Program-made: the position numbers and the translations under genes
Origin: an uncultured Psychroserpens sp.
GTDB taxonomy: Bacteria > Bacteroidota > Bacteroidia > Flavobacteriales > Flavobacteriaceae
DNA: 64,000 nucleotides
Assembly: GCF_947503375.1 (NCBI RefSeq)
Contig: NZ_CANNDQ010000002.1
Coordinates: 335,182 to 399,181, forward strand
Reading direction: 5' to 3'
Shown: positions 26,960 to 34,969 of the stretch, one piece after another
How positions within the stretch are numbered: position 1 is the first letter of the stretch
How the letters are laid out: every line of letters begins with the position of its first letter
Notes under the pieces: model-generated
What the model was told of the DNA's origin: nothing
Database searches by the model: none
What the model saw: only the letters and a program-made list of their open reading frames with translations

Positions 26960-28045
26960 TTGGAATATCAAATAAACCTTTTCAATTTAATAATAGCATT
27001 TGGTACGTTTCAAGCGCTTATTTTTTGTATCCTTTTATTATATAAAAGTAATTTCAAAGATGCAACAAAGTACTTAGGCCTGTGTGTTTTGTTTTTATCT
27101 TGTTATCTTATTTGGGTATTAAAAGCAAGTTTTGGATTTCAAGCACAACATCCTAATTTAAGGTATCTTCCTTTGTTTTTCCTTTGGGGAATTGGCCCAG
27201 CATTTTACGCTTATTTATCGTTTTTTTTTCATAAACCAATACCTTTTGAGAAGTTAAAATGGCATTTTTTTCCACTCTTAATTGAATTTATTTATTTCAA
27301 TTCATGCACATTCATTTTTTGGATAAACAATTGGCAAAAAACCAATATGAATCATTTTGAAAAAACTTGGACGTCGAGCCTTTTTTCAGTTGAGCATTAT
27401 GTTGGTTTAATTTCTATAGCGATCTACCTCATCATGTCTATAAATCTGTATAAAAAAGAAACAAAAAAAATAGCACACAATAAGAAGTTAATCTATATTC
27501 TTATTTGTTTTTCAATAATTTGGCTGATATGGTTTCCGTACACAATCATAGATTCGCTATATTATGATTTTAATCTTCCAGTTTCAAAATTTTATTCATT
27601 TTACATTTTCTTCACTGCCCTAACTTACGGCATTGGATTCATTGGATTTCGTCTTAACACTCAAGAAACTATCAAACGAAATTTTGAAAAAAATTCTGAA
27701 GCAAAGGAGCTTGCCAAAACTATAACTCACAAAATGAAAATAGAGAAGTACTATTTAGATCCAAATGTGAATATCAATAGTTTTGCAGTAAAAATGAATT
27801 TGCACCCAAATAAAGTCTCTGCCGTTATAAATAATATGATGGGTTATTCCTTCAGGGATTTTATTAACATGCATCGTGTTGAAGAATTCAAATATCTAGC
27901 AAAAACATATGATTCAAAATCAAAAACAATATTAAGCTTAGCCTTAGATGCAGGTTTTAATTCAAAAGCTTCATTTAATAGAGCTTTTAAAAAGTTTTGT
28001 AATATGTCACCAATTGAATATCTAGAAAAAAATCAAAAAATATAG
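26960..28045 (+). CDS. AraC-family regulator with N-terminal membrane domain
   Basis: This 361-residue protein has about seven hydrophobic helices in residues 5-230 (for example NLIIAFGTFQALIFCILLLY, YLPLFFLWGIGPAFYAYLSF, HYVGLISIAIYLIMSINL, IYILICFSIIWLIWF, FYIFFTALTYGIGFIGF). A C-terminal AraC DNA-binding domain of about 110 residues follows (INSFAVKMNLHPNKVSAVIN and SLALDAGFNSKASFNRAFKK, ending SPIEYLEKN). The architecture is a membrane sensor directly tied to a DNA-binding output, common in Bacteroidota. The TTG start at 26960 is supported by the helix beginning immediately after. It is followed after 82 bases by a secreted serine hydrolase, its most likely regulatory target. Confidence 0.85.
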   Translation: MEYQINLFNLIIAFGTFQALIFCILLLYKSNFKDATKYLGLCVLFLSCYLIWVLKASFGFQAQHPNLRYLPLFFLWGIGPAFYAYLSFFFHKPIPFEKLKWHFFPLLIEFIYFNSCTFIFWINNWQKTNMNHFEKTWTSSLFSVEHYVGLISIAIYLIMSINLYKKETKKIAHNKKLIYILICFSIIWLIWFPYTIIDSLYYDFNLPVSKFYSFYIFFTALTYGIGFIGFRLNTQETIKRNFEKNSEAKELAKTITHKMKIEKYYLDPNVNINSFAVKMNLHPNKVSAVINNMMGYSFRDFINMHRVEEFKYLAKTYDSKSKTILSLALDAGFNSKASFNRAFKKFCNMSPIEYLEKNQKI

Positions 28046-28066
28046 ACTCAAAACACATTTTGAGTC
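28045..28066 (+). terminator. Possible terminator hairpin after the AraC-type gene
   Basis: GACTCAAAA and TTTTGAGTC form a perfect 9-base stem with a 4-base loop, beginning at the last base of the AraC stop codon. The T-run (at about 28079) is 12 bases away from the stem, farther than usual, so it could instead be an mRNA-end structure or a regulatory hairpin. Confidence 0.45.
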
Positions 28067-28127
28067 GATAGTCGCATATTTTTTACATTCATTTACAAAA
28101 GTTATTCATCAATTAAATCAATGTAAA

Positions 28128-29513
28128 ATGAAAAGAACTCTCAAACTATGCCTTACACTAATAATTATATGTTTTACTAATCTAATCATTTATGCCCAAG
28201 ATTATGAAAAGAAAATTGAAGAATTACTTGAAGCTAATGTAGGAAGTATAAAACCATTTAATGGTTCACTGTTAGTAGCGAAAAAAGGAGAGATCATATA
28301 TAGAGGTGCTTTTGGTTTAGCCGATTTAAGTTCAAAAAGAAAAAATGTAATAGATTCAAAATATTTTATTGGTTCAATAACCAAACTTTTTACAGCGGTA
28401 GCAATTCTGCAACTTGTTGAAGAAAAAAAAATAGCATTAGATGATAAACTTTCAAGATGGTTGCCAGATATAAATGGCTCAGAAAAAATCACTATTCATC
28501 ATTTGCTAACACATCAATCTGGATTAAGAAGAGACTCTCATCAAGACTACAATGCAGAAACCACTTATACCGAGCGTTTGTTCTCTGTACAAAATGATTC
28601 TTTAATGTTTGAGCCTGGAGAGAAACAAGCATACTCAAGTGTTGGGTTTTATGCGTTAAGCTACATTCTAGAAGCAGTGAGCAATATGTCATTTGAAGCA
28701 TACTTCAAAACGCATATTTTTGAGCCGTCTAATATGCTTAATACTGGTGTAAAAAAACAAAGAAGTCAAAAAGTTGAAAACCTCTCTAACGGAATTGGAA
28801 AAACTACAGATACACATGGTGTAAATGATATTGGTAATGCTCAATACTTTGATAGTTATTCTTTTGCTGGAGGAGGTTCACTCTATTCTACTGTAGATGA
28901 CATGTGGTCTTTTTTTACTGCATTAGAAAAGGGAAAACTCTTATCTCATAATACAGTTAGGATGATGAAGTTAAAATGGCCTGTGAAAGAAAAGAATGAA
29001 AAATCAAGGCTTTATTATAGCTATGGATGGGAAATATATGACTATTCAAATCAAAAAGGACCATTCTTGATGATTGATTTTGCTGGGAAAATTTATGGCT
29101 ATAAATCAATGATACGATATTATGAAAAAGATGATATTGTGGTAATAGCCCTCTGCAATAGTGAATTTAGTGAACGAAGTATTTTAGCACATACCATAAG
29201 GAAAATTCTACTTGACAAAGATTATAAACTTCCTAAACCTTCACCAAAATATATTCCAATAGATGAGTCAATGAAACACTACATAGGGATTTATGATTTC
29301 CCATCAGAAAAAACAACAGCTGAAATTAAAATGATTAATGGAAAGTACTCACTTACATCTCATGGTGATAAGCCAATATATTTATATCCTACTAGTGAAA
29401 ACACTTTTTATGCTAAAATAATACCGCTTAAGATCACATTTATAGACAAACAAAAAATGGAATTTAATTTTAATGATGAAATGATTGAAACATTAAATAG
29501 AATAACAGAATAG
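28128..29513 (+). CDS. Secreted serine hydrolase, class C beta-lactamase/PBP4-like
   Basis: This 461-residue protein has a signal peptide (about 1-24, LIIYAQDY). The catalytic domain (about 35-370) shows the SxxK motif SITK at residues 83-86, the YxS/N-type second motif YSSVG near 165, and GGGSL in the third-motif region. It belongs to the beta-lactamase/D-alanyl-D-alanine carboxypeptidase superfamily. The C-terminal 90 residues form a strand-rich domain typical of the family, with KYIPIDESMKHYIGIYDFP. True beta-lactamase activity is unlikely to be its main role; peptide or ester hydrolysis in the periplasm is more probable. It is probably controlled by the upstream 7TM-AraC protein. Confidence 0.87.
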   Translation: MKRTLKLCLTLIIICFTNLIIYAQDYEKKIEELLEANVGSIKPFNGSLLVAKKGEIIYRGAFGLADLSSKRKNVIDSKYFIGSITKLFTAVAILQLVEEKKIALDDKLSRWLPDINGSEKITIHHLLTHQSGLRRDSHQDYNAETTYTERLFSVQNDSLMFEPGEKQAYSSVGFYALSYILEAVSNMSFEAYFKTHIFEPSNMLNTGVKKQRSQKVENLSNGIGKTTDTHGVNDIGNAQYFDSYSFAGGGSLYSTVDDMWSFFTALEKGKLLSHNTVRMMKLKWPVKEKNEKSRLYYSYGWEIYDYSNQKGPFLMIDFAGKIYGYKSMIRYYEKDDIVVIALCNSEFSERSILAHTIRKILLDKDYKLPKPSPKYIPIDESMKHYIGIYDFPSEKTTAEIKMINGKYSLTSHGDKPIYLYPTSENTFYAKIIPLKITFIDKQKMEFNFNDEMIETLNRITE

Positions 29514-29527
29514 CTTTGTAAGGCATA

Positions 29528-30208
29528 TCACTTAACCAAAAAATCAAAATAGGTGTCTGAAAAAGGTTCCCAACGCAACGTAAAATGCCACCACTCTTTA
29601 GCATAATTTCTAAAATTATGTTTTAGCATTACGCGCTGTAACAATTGACGATTAGCCTTTTGTTCTTTAGTTAAATCATCATGATTAACCCAAGATTCTT
29701 TTCCAAAAAAATCATAAGGGCTTCCCATATCTAGAGGCTCATTAGTAATACCATCTATGATTGTTAGATCAATTGTGCTACCTCTACTATGTCCAGATCG
29801 TGTTGCAATGTATTCTTCTTTAAATAAAAAACGCTTTTCAACATCTGGATAAAACGCTTGTTTATTTATGGTATCATTTAAATCTCTTGCCCAGCGCATA
29901 AAATGGTTTACTGCACGCTGTGGTCTGTAACCATCATACACTTTTAAGCATAGATTTTGCTGTTGTAGCTCATGCTGAACTAGTTTTAACGCTTCAGCAG
30001 TTTCTCTAGTTAAAATTAATTTGTTAGCCTTATAACCATCAATTGTGTCACCAACAAAATTATTGGCAGTAAAATAACGCAATTCTACATTTAAATCAGG
30101 AATCATATCTTTTACATACACAAAACCATCAGGCAACTTAGATGTATTTTGAAAACTAGATACTAACAGTAGTATTAAAAATGATATGACAGCAATTTTG
30201 AGTTTCAT
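29528..30208 (-). CDS. Secreted D-Ala-D-Ala dipeptidase, VanX/DdpX type (M15)
   Basis: This 226-residue protein has a signal peptide (about 1-18, VISFLILLLVSSF). Zinc peptidase of family M15: the metal motif SGHSRGSTIDLTI matches SxHxxGxAxD, and the third ligand and catalytic glutamate are in EWWHFTL near the C-terminus, with YDGYRPQRAV as the substrate-side conserved segment. Such enzymes cleave D-Ala-D-Ala. Periplasmic forms in Gram-negatives are thought to take part in peptidoglycan turnover rather than vancomycin resistance. It is transcribed toward the serine hydrolase and diverges from the alkB gene. Confidence 0.9.
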   Translation of the reverse strand: MKLKIAVISFLILLLVSSFQNTSKLPDGFVYVKDMIPDLNVELRYFTANNFVGDTIDGYKANKLILTRETAEALKLVQHELQQQNLCLKVYDGYRPQRAVNHFMRWARDLNDTINKQAFYPDVEKRFLFKEEYIATRSGHSRGSTIDLTIIDGITNEPLDMGSPYDFFGKESWVNHDDLTKEQKANRQLLQRVMLKHNFRNYAKEWWHFTLRWEPFSDTYFDFLVK

Positions 30209-30241
30209 AGGATATAGGCTAATTTAGATAAAAATTAAGTG

Positions 30242-30847
30242 ATGGACTTATTTTCTGAAGGAAAAACTGTTTTAAAACTTCCCAACGCAGAACTTATCTA
30301 TATATCTAACTTCTATAATAAAATAAAAGCAAACCATTATTTTAACTATTTAAAAGCTAAAATAGAATGGCAGCAAGATGACATTACTATTTTTGGAAAA
30401 ACCTACAAACAACCTAGGTTAACAGCATTATATGCTGAAAATAGTGCATCTTACTCCTACTCTAATATTACGATGAAACCTAAACCTTTTACTAAAGAAT
30501 TGATACAGCTAAAATCAGATATTGAAAAAGCGTCTGATCATAAATTCACTTCAGTCTTATTAAACCGTTATCGCAATGGTAATGATAGTAATGGTTGGCA
30601 TGCAGACAATGAGAAAGAGTTAGGTAAAAACCCAATAATAGCTTCATTAAGTTTTGGCGAGAAAAGATATTTTCACTTTAAACATAGAACAATAAAGACT
30701 GAAAGGTACAAGTTGGCTTTAGAGCATGGAAGCTTACTTATAATGCGAGGAGATATGCAACATCATTGGTTACATCAAATTGCAAAAACAAAAAAACAGG
30801 TTGATGAGCGTATTAATCTTACTTTTAGAAGAATTGAACATATGTAA
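30242..30847 (+). CDS. alkB: AlkB-family Fe(II)/2-oxoglutarate dioxygenase
   Basis: Cytoplasmic repair enzyme of 201 residues that removes alkyl groups from damaged DNA or RNA bases by oxidative demethylation. The facial triad is visible: H120 and D122 in GWHADNEKELG, and H178 in the MQHHWLHQI segment. The 2-oxoglutarate contacts R190 and R196 lie in RINLTFRR. The recognition segment QPRLTALYAENSASYSYS and VLLNRYRNG also fit the ALKBH2/AlkB group. The ATG at 30242 is preferred to the GTG at 30239. It diverges from the VanX-like gene across about 30 bases and is closed by a strong terminator. Confidence 0.9.
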   Translation: MDLFSEGKTVLKLPNAELIYISNFYNKIKANHYFNYLKAKIEWQQDDITIFGKTYKQPRLTALYAENSASYSYSNITMKPKPFTKELIQLKSDIEKASDHKFTSVLLNRYRNGNDSNGWHADNEKELGKNPIIASLSFGEKRYFHFKHRTIKTERYKLALEHGSLLIMRGDMQHHWLHQIAKTKKQVDERINLTFRRIEHM

Positions 30848-30849
30848 AA

Positions 30850-30883
30850 AGAAAAAACCGAGATCCCTCAATCTCGGTTTTCC
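30850..30883 (+). terminator. Rho-independent terminator after alkB
   Basis: AAAACCGAGAT and ATCTCGGTTTT form an 11-base perfect stem with a 6-base loop; the T-run is built into the descending arm. Only bases, no gene, follow. Confidence 0.85.
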
Positions 30884-31170
30884 TAATTTGCATTTTATCT
30901 ATGTGGTAGATTTAGGGTCACTAATTCTGCACATAAGCAAATATTAATTAATTAATCCATTGAACTAAAAACTAAATTTTAGTACACTCCAAATATAAAA
31001 CTCTATTTTAATTAATAAGTCTAAATGCATAATTAATCGATGAAATGCATTTAATTTTAACATTATAAGATAAAATAATGTATTTCGTCGATGAAATGCG
31101 TTATCAAAAAAATTAAGATTCAAATAATTTTTACTAACAAACGTTATACAAAAACTAAAAACCTTTTGTG

Positions 31171-31178
31171 TATTTTTG
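31171..31178 (+). promoter_or_regulatory. -7 element (TATTTTTG) before the first alpha/beta hydrolase
   Basis: Exact match to TAnnTTTG, 30 bases upstream of the ATG at 31209. No TTTG at the standard distance. Confidence 0.4.
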
Positions 31179-31208
31179 ATAAATCAATATTTAAAAAATA
31201 GACCACAA

Positions 31209-32135
31209 ATGAAAGCAATATTGAGTTATTTATTACTCTTTTTTTCAATAGCCGTTTTTGCTCAAGAATCCAACTTCATAGCTAAAGATATTGCTATTAA
31301 CAAATATATTGATGGTACACTATTAACACCTAAAAACAATGACAAGTCAATATTAGCAATTATCATTGCAGACTCTGGTCCAACAGATAGAAATGGTAAT
31401 CAAAATTTCCAGCAAAACAATGCACTTAAGCAATTATCAGAACAACTATCAAACAAAGGGATTGCCACTTTTAGGTATGATAAACGAATTGTAAAACATA
31501 TTAGAAACCGTACTGTAGATAATACCATTACTTTTGATGATTTTATTAGTGATGCCACATCTGTTATTGATCATTTTAAATCAAAAAACAAATATTCAAA
31601 ACTATATGTGATTGGACACGGTCAAGGAAGTCTAATTGGTATGATAGCTTCAAAAGATAAAGTAGACGGTTTTATTTCTATAGCTGGATCAGGTTTAAGT
31701 ATAGACCGTGTAATTATTGATCAGGTTTCAAAAATGGATTCGGTTTTAGTTGCACCTACCAAACGCGCATTTGAAACTTTAAAAAAAGGGAAGACTACAA
31801 AAGATTATCCTATAGCCTTAGGGTCTATATTCAGTAAGGATGTACAACCCTTTATGATGAGTTGGATGCAATATGACCCACAAAAAATTATTAGTACTTT
31901 AAATGCACCTATTCTTATCCTTAATGGAACTAAAGACTTATTAGTACCCGTTGAGGAAGCAAAATTATTAGCTAAAGCTTCAAATAATGCATCGCTTAGT
32001 ATCATTGACAATATGAATCACGTTTTTTTTATTATTGAAGGCAAAGAATTAGAAAACTCAAAATCTTATAACGAACCTTTTAGAAAAGTTTCTGAATCAT
32101 TGATAAATGAAATCACATCATTTATTTTTAAATAA
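31209..32135 (+). CDS. Secreted alpha/beta hydrolase, copy 1
   Basis: From the ATG at 31209 the protein has 308 residues with a signal peptide (LSYLLLFFSIAVFAQ); the in-frame TTG at 31176 would put an extra tail before the signal and is rejected. The mature part is an alpha/beta hydrolase: ADSGPTDRNGNQ (oxyanion-side loop), the nucleophile elbow GHGQGSL with Gln in place of the usual Ser, LNGTKDLLVP near the acid position, and NMNHVF for the catalytic histidine. It is a paralogue of the gene at 33773 (shared SDGPTDRNGNQ-like, KYDKR, WMxYxPxxxI and ILNGxKD segments). The elbow is GHSQGAL in the paralogue, so the copies may differ in activity. Confidence 0.85.
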   Translation: MKAILSYLLLFFSIAVFAQESNFIAKDIAINKYIDGTLLTPKNNDKSILAIIIADSGPTDRNGNQNFQQNNALKQLSEQLSNKGIATFRYDKRIVKHIRNRTVDNTITFDDFISDATSVIDHFKSKNKYSKLYVIGHGQGSLIGMIASKDKVDGFISIAGSGLSIDRVIIDQVSKMDSVLVAPTKRAFETLKKGKTTKDYPIALGSIFSKDVQPFMMSWMQYDPQKIISTLNAPILILNGTKDLLVPVEEAKLLAKASNNASLSIIDNMNHVFFIIEGKELENSKSYNEPFRKVSESLINEITSFIFK

Positions 32136-32162
32136 TAACAAAATCATCACCTGTAAACATTA

Positions 32163-32192
32163 AAAAAGCATCTCAAATTTGAGATGCTTTTT
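32163..32192 (+). terminator. Rho-independent terminator after hydrolase copy 1
   Basis: AAAAAGCATCTCAAA and TTTGAGATGCTTTTT form a perfect inverted repeat with almost no loop, ending in a T-run. Confidence 0.85.
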
Positions 32193-32388
32193 TACTAACT
32201 AACCAACCAAATGAAAATGTTTACTCCATTATTTAAGGTAATCACTCCTATTATAATATCAACATAAGCATTTACAATTACTATATAGCAAATGGTATGC
32301 CAAACTCAATTTTCGAATACAAAATATTTGATGTATATTTAATATCAAAATAATATCATATTAAATTATTAAACTTAAACTCATTCCA

Positions 32389-33249
32389 ATGAAAGAAGAA
32401 AAAATAATAGTCCCAGCTAATGGTTATTTAATGCTTTTTGTGTTTTTAATACTATTTTTTGGAAGCATTATAACTATGATCATTTTAAAGAATCCTTGGT
32501 TTATAATTGCAACAGTAATTGCAATCTTTATAGCTCCTGGCTTTATTATGGTTCAACCCAACGGTTCAAGAGTGCTACTGCTCTTTGGAAAATACGTAGG
32601 AACAGTGAAAAAAAACGGTTTCTATTGGGTTAATCCGTTTTACACTAAAAAGAAGATCTCATTAAGAGCTAGCAACTTTGATAGTGAACGCTTAAAAGTA
32701 AACGACAAACTTGGTAATCCTGTAATGATTAGTACTATATTGGTCTGGAGAGTACAAAACACTTATAAGGCTGCATTTGATGTAGATAATTACGAAAATT
32801 TTGTACGTGTACAAACAGATGCCGCTGTTAGAAAATTAGCAAGTATGTATCCATATGATAACTTTGCAGACGAAGGCGTAGATGAAGACATCACTTTACG
32901 ATCTAGTGTAAATGAAGTAAGCAATGCTCTTGAAAAGGAAATAGACGAACGCTTATCTATTGCTGGAATTGAAGTTCTAGAAGCACGTATAGGTTACCTC
33001 GCTTACGCGCAAGAAATTGCCAATGCCATGTTGAAGAGACAACAAGCTACAGCTATTGTTGCTGCAAGACACAAGATTGTTGAAGGCGCAGTAAGTATGG
33101 TTGAAATGGCAATAGAAGAACTCAATAAAAAAGATGTTGTTAACCTAGATGAAGAACGCAAAGCAGCTATGGTTAGTAATTTAATGGTAGTGCTTTGTGG
33201 AGATAAAGATGCTTCTCCTGTAGTGAATACAGGTACATTGAGCCATTAA
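32389..33249 (+). CDS. SPFH-domain (stomatin/prohibitin-type) membrane protein
   Basis: This 286-residue protein has two adjacent N-terminal membrane helices (about 14-33 and 36-55), then an SPFH domain at about 55-200 (NGSRVLLLFGKYVGTVKKNG, RASNFDSERLKVND, VRVQTDAAVRKLASMYPYD, ERLSIAGIEVLEARIGYLAY). A helical tail follows (QQATAIVAARHKIVEGAV), as in slipins. SPFH proteins form large oligomeric cages on membranes and organise proteases or microdomains. It is followed two bases later by DUF1648, then the second hydrolase and a ribbon-helix-helix protein, which together look like one operon. Confidence 0.9.
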   Translation: MKEEKIIVPANGYLMLFVFLILFFGSIITMIILKNPWFIIATVIAIFIAPGFIMVQPNGSRVLLLFGKYVGTVKKNGFYWVNPFYTKKKISLRASNFDSERLKVNDKLGNPVMISTILVWRVQNTYKAAFDVDNYENFVRVQTDAAVRKLASMYPYDNFADEGVDEDITLRSSVNEVSNALEKEIDERLSIAGIEVLEARIGYLAYAQEIANAMLKRQQATAIVAARHKIVEGAVSMVEMAIEELNKKDVVNLDEERKAAMVSNLMVVLCGDKDASPVVNTGTLSH

Positions 33250-33251
33250 TA

Positions 33252-33776
33252 ATGGAAAAAATAGATTGTATAATGAAAACTAATAGACCAAAAATTGAAG
33301 TCCCTCTAGAATTAGTTGATATCATCTTAGACTTAATTTCTTTGACACTTTACATCCTAATGCTAGGTTACATAATACTAAATTATAGTCAACTTCCAGA
33401 AACGATACCTACTCATTTTAATGCTTCTGGTGAGGCTGATGGATTTGGTAATAAATCAACGATCTGGCTACTACCTGCTTTAGGTATAGCAATAGGTATT
33501 GGTTTAATACTAATAAATAAAATGCCCCATTTACATAATTACATGGTAAATATAACCGAGGATAATGCCCTAAAAAACTATAGGTTCAGTACGAGAATCG
33601 TTCGCGTAATAAACTTTTTTTTAGCTGTTTTATTTTTAGTAATTGCCTACATGATGATTGAGAATGGAAAAGGGAATGTTATTGGTTTAGGTTCATGGTT
33701 TGCTCCAATTGTTATTGGTTTTAGTATATTACTACCAATAGCTATTTATATGTATAATCGTAAAATTAATAAATGA
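33252..33776 (+). CDS. DUF1648-domain membrane protein
   Basis: This 174-residue protein has four hydrophobic helices: about 27-46 (LISLTLYILMLGYIILNY), 73-92 (IWLLPALGIAIGIGLILI), 122-142 (VINFFLAVLFLVIAYMMI) and 150-170 (WFAPIVIGFSILLPIAIYM). The first is followed by the hallmark DUF1648 segment LPETIPTHFNASGEADGFGNKS. DUF1648 is found in membrane proteins such as SdpI-type immunity proteins, but that function is not shown here. It starts two bases after the SPFH gene and its stop overlaps the next start. Confidence 0.85.
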   Translation: MEKIDCIMKTNRPKIEVPLELVDIILDLISLTLYILMLGYIILNYSQLPETIPTHFNASGEADGFGNKSTIWLLPALGIAIGIGLILINKMPHLHNYMVNITEDNALKNYRFSTRIVRVINFFLAVLFLVIAYMMIENGKGNVIGLGSWFAPIVIGFSILLPIAIYMYNRKINK

Positions 33777-34726
33777 TGAATCGCAATCTCTTATATAAAA
33801 TACTTACCCTTACTGTTTTTGCAGTAAGCATCGGATTTGCACAAAGCAAAATTACTTCCGAAGACCTTTTAATAATGAACGATAGTGTTAAGCTTCCTGG
33901 CACACTAACTTATAATTCAGAATTAAAATCACAACCATTAGTTATTTTTGTACATGGTTCTGGGAATGTAGATAGGAATGGCAATCAGATGATGATGAAC
34001 GCAAATGCCAACTATATTAAGATGTTAAATGACAGTTTGGTTTCCAAAGGAATAGCATTCTATAGATATGATAAACGTACAGCAACCCAAAGTAATTTAA
34101 AGTTTTTGATGAATGGTATGAGTTTTGACGGGTTTGTTGAAGACGTCAACCTTACTATTAACAAGTTTAAAAATGATAATCGGTTTTCTTCTATTATACT
34201 CATAGGCCATAGTCAAGGCGCATTGGTATCAATGTTAGTAGATCATGCACATGTAGATAAATACATCTCGTTAGCTGGACCAAGTCATTCAGTAGATAAA
34301 ACAATTATTGGTCAAGTTAGGCGTCAAAATGGCGACTCAATAGCTACCATCGTAGAATCTCATTTTAAAGAATTGGCAACTACAGGTAGCATAGAAAAAG
34401 TAGACCCAAATCTCATATCATTATTTAATAAACCAACACAACCATTTATGGCATCATGGATGAAATACAACCCAACTGAAGAAATTAAAAAAGTGAACTT
34501 ACCTATTTTAATTTTAAATGGTGATAAAGACATACAAGTATCTGTGGACGATGCCGAAAGGTTACACGAGGTCAATAAAAAATCAGAAAAAGTTATTATA
34601 GAGAATATGAATCATGTACTTAAAACTATTGAAAACGACAGTGAAAACCTACCATCCTATTCAAGTCCAGATTTCCCGTTATCACAAAAGTTAGTTAGTA
34701 CAATTGAGGCATTTATAAAACAATAA
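33773..34726 (+). CDS. Secreted alpha/beta hydrolase, copy 2
   Basis: This 317-residue protein starts at the ATG at 33773 (the next codon is also ATG) and has a signal peptide (about 4-24, ILTLTVFAVSIGFAQ). The alpha/beta-hydrolase core shows VHGSGNVDRNGNQ, the nucleophile elbow GHSQGAL, ILNGDKDIQV and NMNHVL. The serine nucleophile is present here, unlike in the paralogue at 31209, whose elbow reads GHGQGS. Esterase or peptidase activity on an exported substrate is expected. Its start overlaps the DUF1648 stop by four bases (ATGA), and it is followed one base later by the ribbon-helix-helix gene. Confidence 0.87.
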   Translation: MMNRNLLYKILTLTVFAVSIGFAQSKITSEDLLIMNDSVKLPGTLTYNSELKSQPLVIFVHGSGNVDRNGNQMMMNANANYIKMLNDSLVSKGIAFYRYDKRTATQSNLKFLMNGMSFDGFVEDVNLTINKFKNDNRFSSIILIGHSQGALVSMLVDHAHVDKYISLAGPSHSVDKTIIGQVRRQNGDSIATIVESHFKELATTGSIEKVDPNLISLFNKPTQPFMASWMKYNPTEEIKKVNLPILILNGDKDIQVSVDDAERLHEVNKKSEKVIIENMNHVLKTIENDSENLPSYSSPDFPLSQKLVSTIEAFIKQ

Positions 34727-34727
34727 T

Positions 34728-34907
34728 ATGTCTAAAAAGAAAGCATTTGCGCTACGCATTAATGAAGATATGCTCAAAGCCATTGAAAAGTGGGCTTCTG
34801 ATGAATTTAGAAGTACCAATGGGCAGATTGAATGGATGCTCATGCAATACCTTAAAGAAAAAAATAGACAGCCTAAACCTAAAAAAACCAACAAAAGCGA
34901 CTCTTAA
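34728..34907 (+). CDS. Small Arc-type ribbon-helix-helix DNA-binding protein
   Basis: This is a short gene of 59 codons (ATG at 34728, TAA at 34905-34907). The product reads as a ribbon-helix-helix unit: AFALRINEDMLKAIEKWA gives the DNA-contacting strand and first helix, and STNGQIEWMLMQYLKEKN gives the second. A basic tail (RQPKPKKTNKSDS) follows. Arc-like proteins of this size recur beside SPFH genes in Flavobacteriia and are normally dimeric DNA binders. It begins one base after the second hydrolase's stop, so it is probably the last gene of the SPFH operon and perhaps its autoregulator. The terminator hairpin of the operon starts inside its last codons. Confidence 0.8.
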   Translation: MSKKKAFALRINEDMLKAIEKWASDEFRSTNGQIEWMLMQYLKEKNRQPKPKKTNKSDS

Positions 34908-34924
34908 TTGTGTCGCTTTTTTTA
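34893..34924 (+). terminator. Rho-independent terminator overlapping the ribbon-helix-helix gene end
   Basis: AAAAGCGAC and GTCGCTTTT form a 9-base stem with a 10-base loop that contains the stop codon, followed by a T-run. It ends the SPFH/hydrolase operon. Confidence 0.8.
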
Positions 34925-34969
34925 TGCGCTTTTATTTTGGTATTTTGCAGTACTAAACTAATACCTAAT

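Larger units (their letters stand above)
30848..31208. other. Non-coding gap with repeats, alkB to the alpha/beta hydrolase gene
   Basis: No convincing gene. From the left it holds the alkB terminator, about 130 bases of AT-rich sequence, two near-identical copies of TCGATGAAATGCATT (31037-31051; copy two at 31088-31102 reads TCGATGAAATGCGTT) spaced 51 bases apart, and a hairpin AAATGCAT...ATGCATTT (31023-31030 with 31045-31052) overlapping copy one. A -7 element (31171-31178) serves the downstream gene. The repeats look regulatory but their factor is unknown. Confidence 0.55.

Noticed and set aside
30850..31170. Non-coding RNA (6S, tmRNA, RNase P) sought in the longest gene-free gap.
   Set aside because: No conserved core sequence or strong paired structure of these RNAs was visible apart from the terminator and the small hairpin.
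33252..33776. DUF1648 protein considered as an immunity protein of a bacteriocin system.
   Set aside because: No bacteriocin-like peptide or SdpC/SdpR-like partners were found nearby, and SPFH and hydrolase neighbours do not fit.
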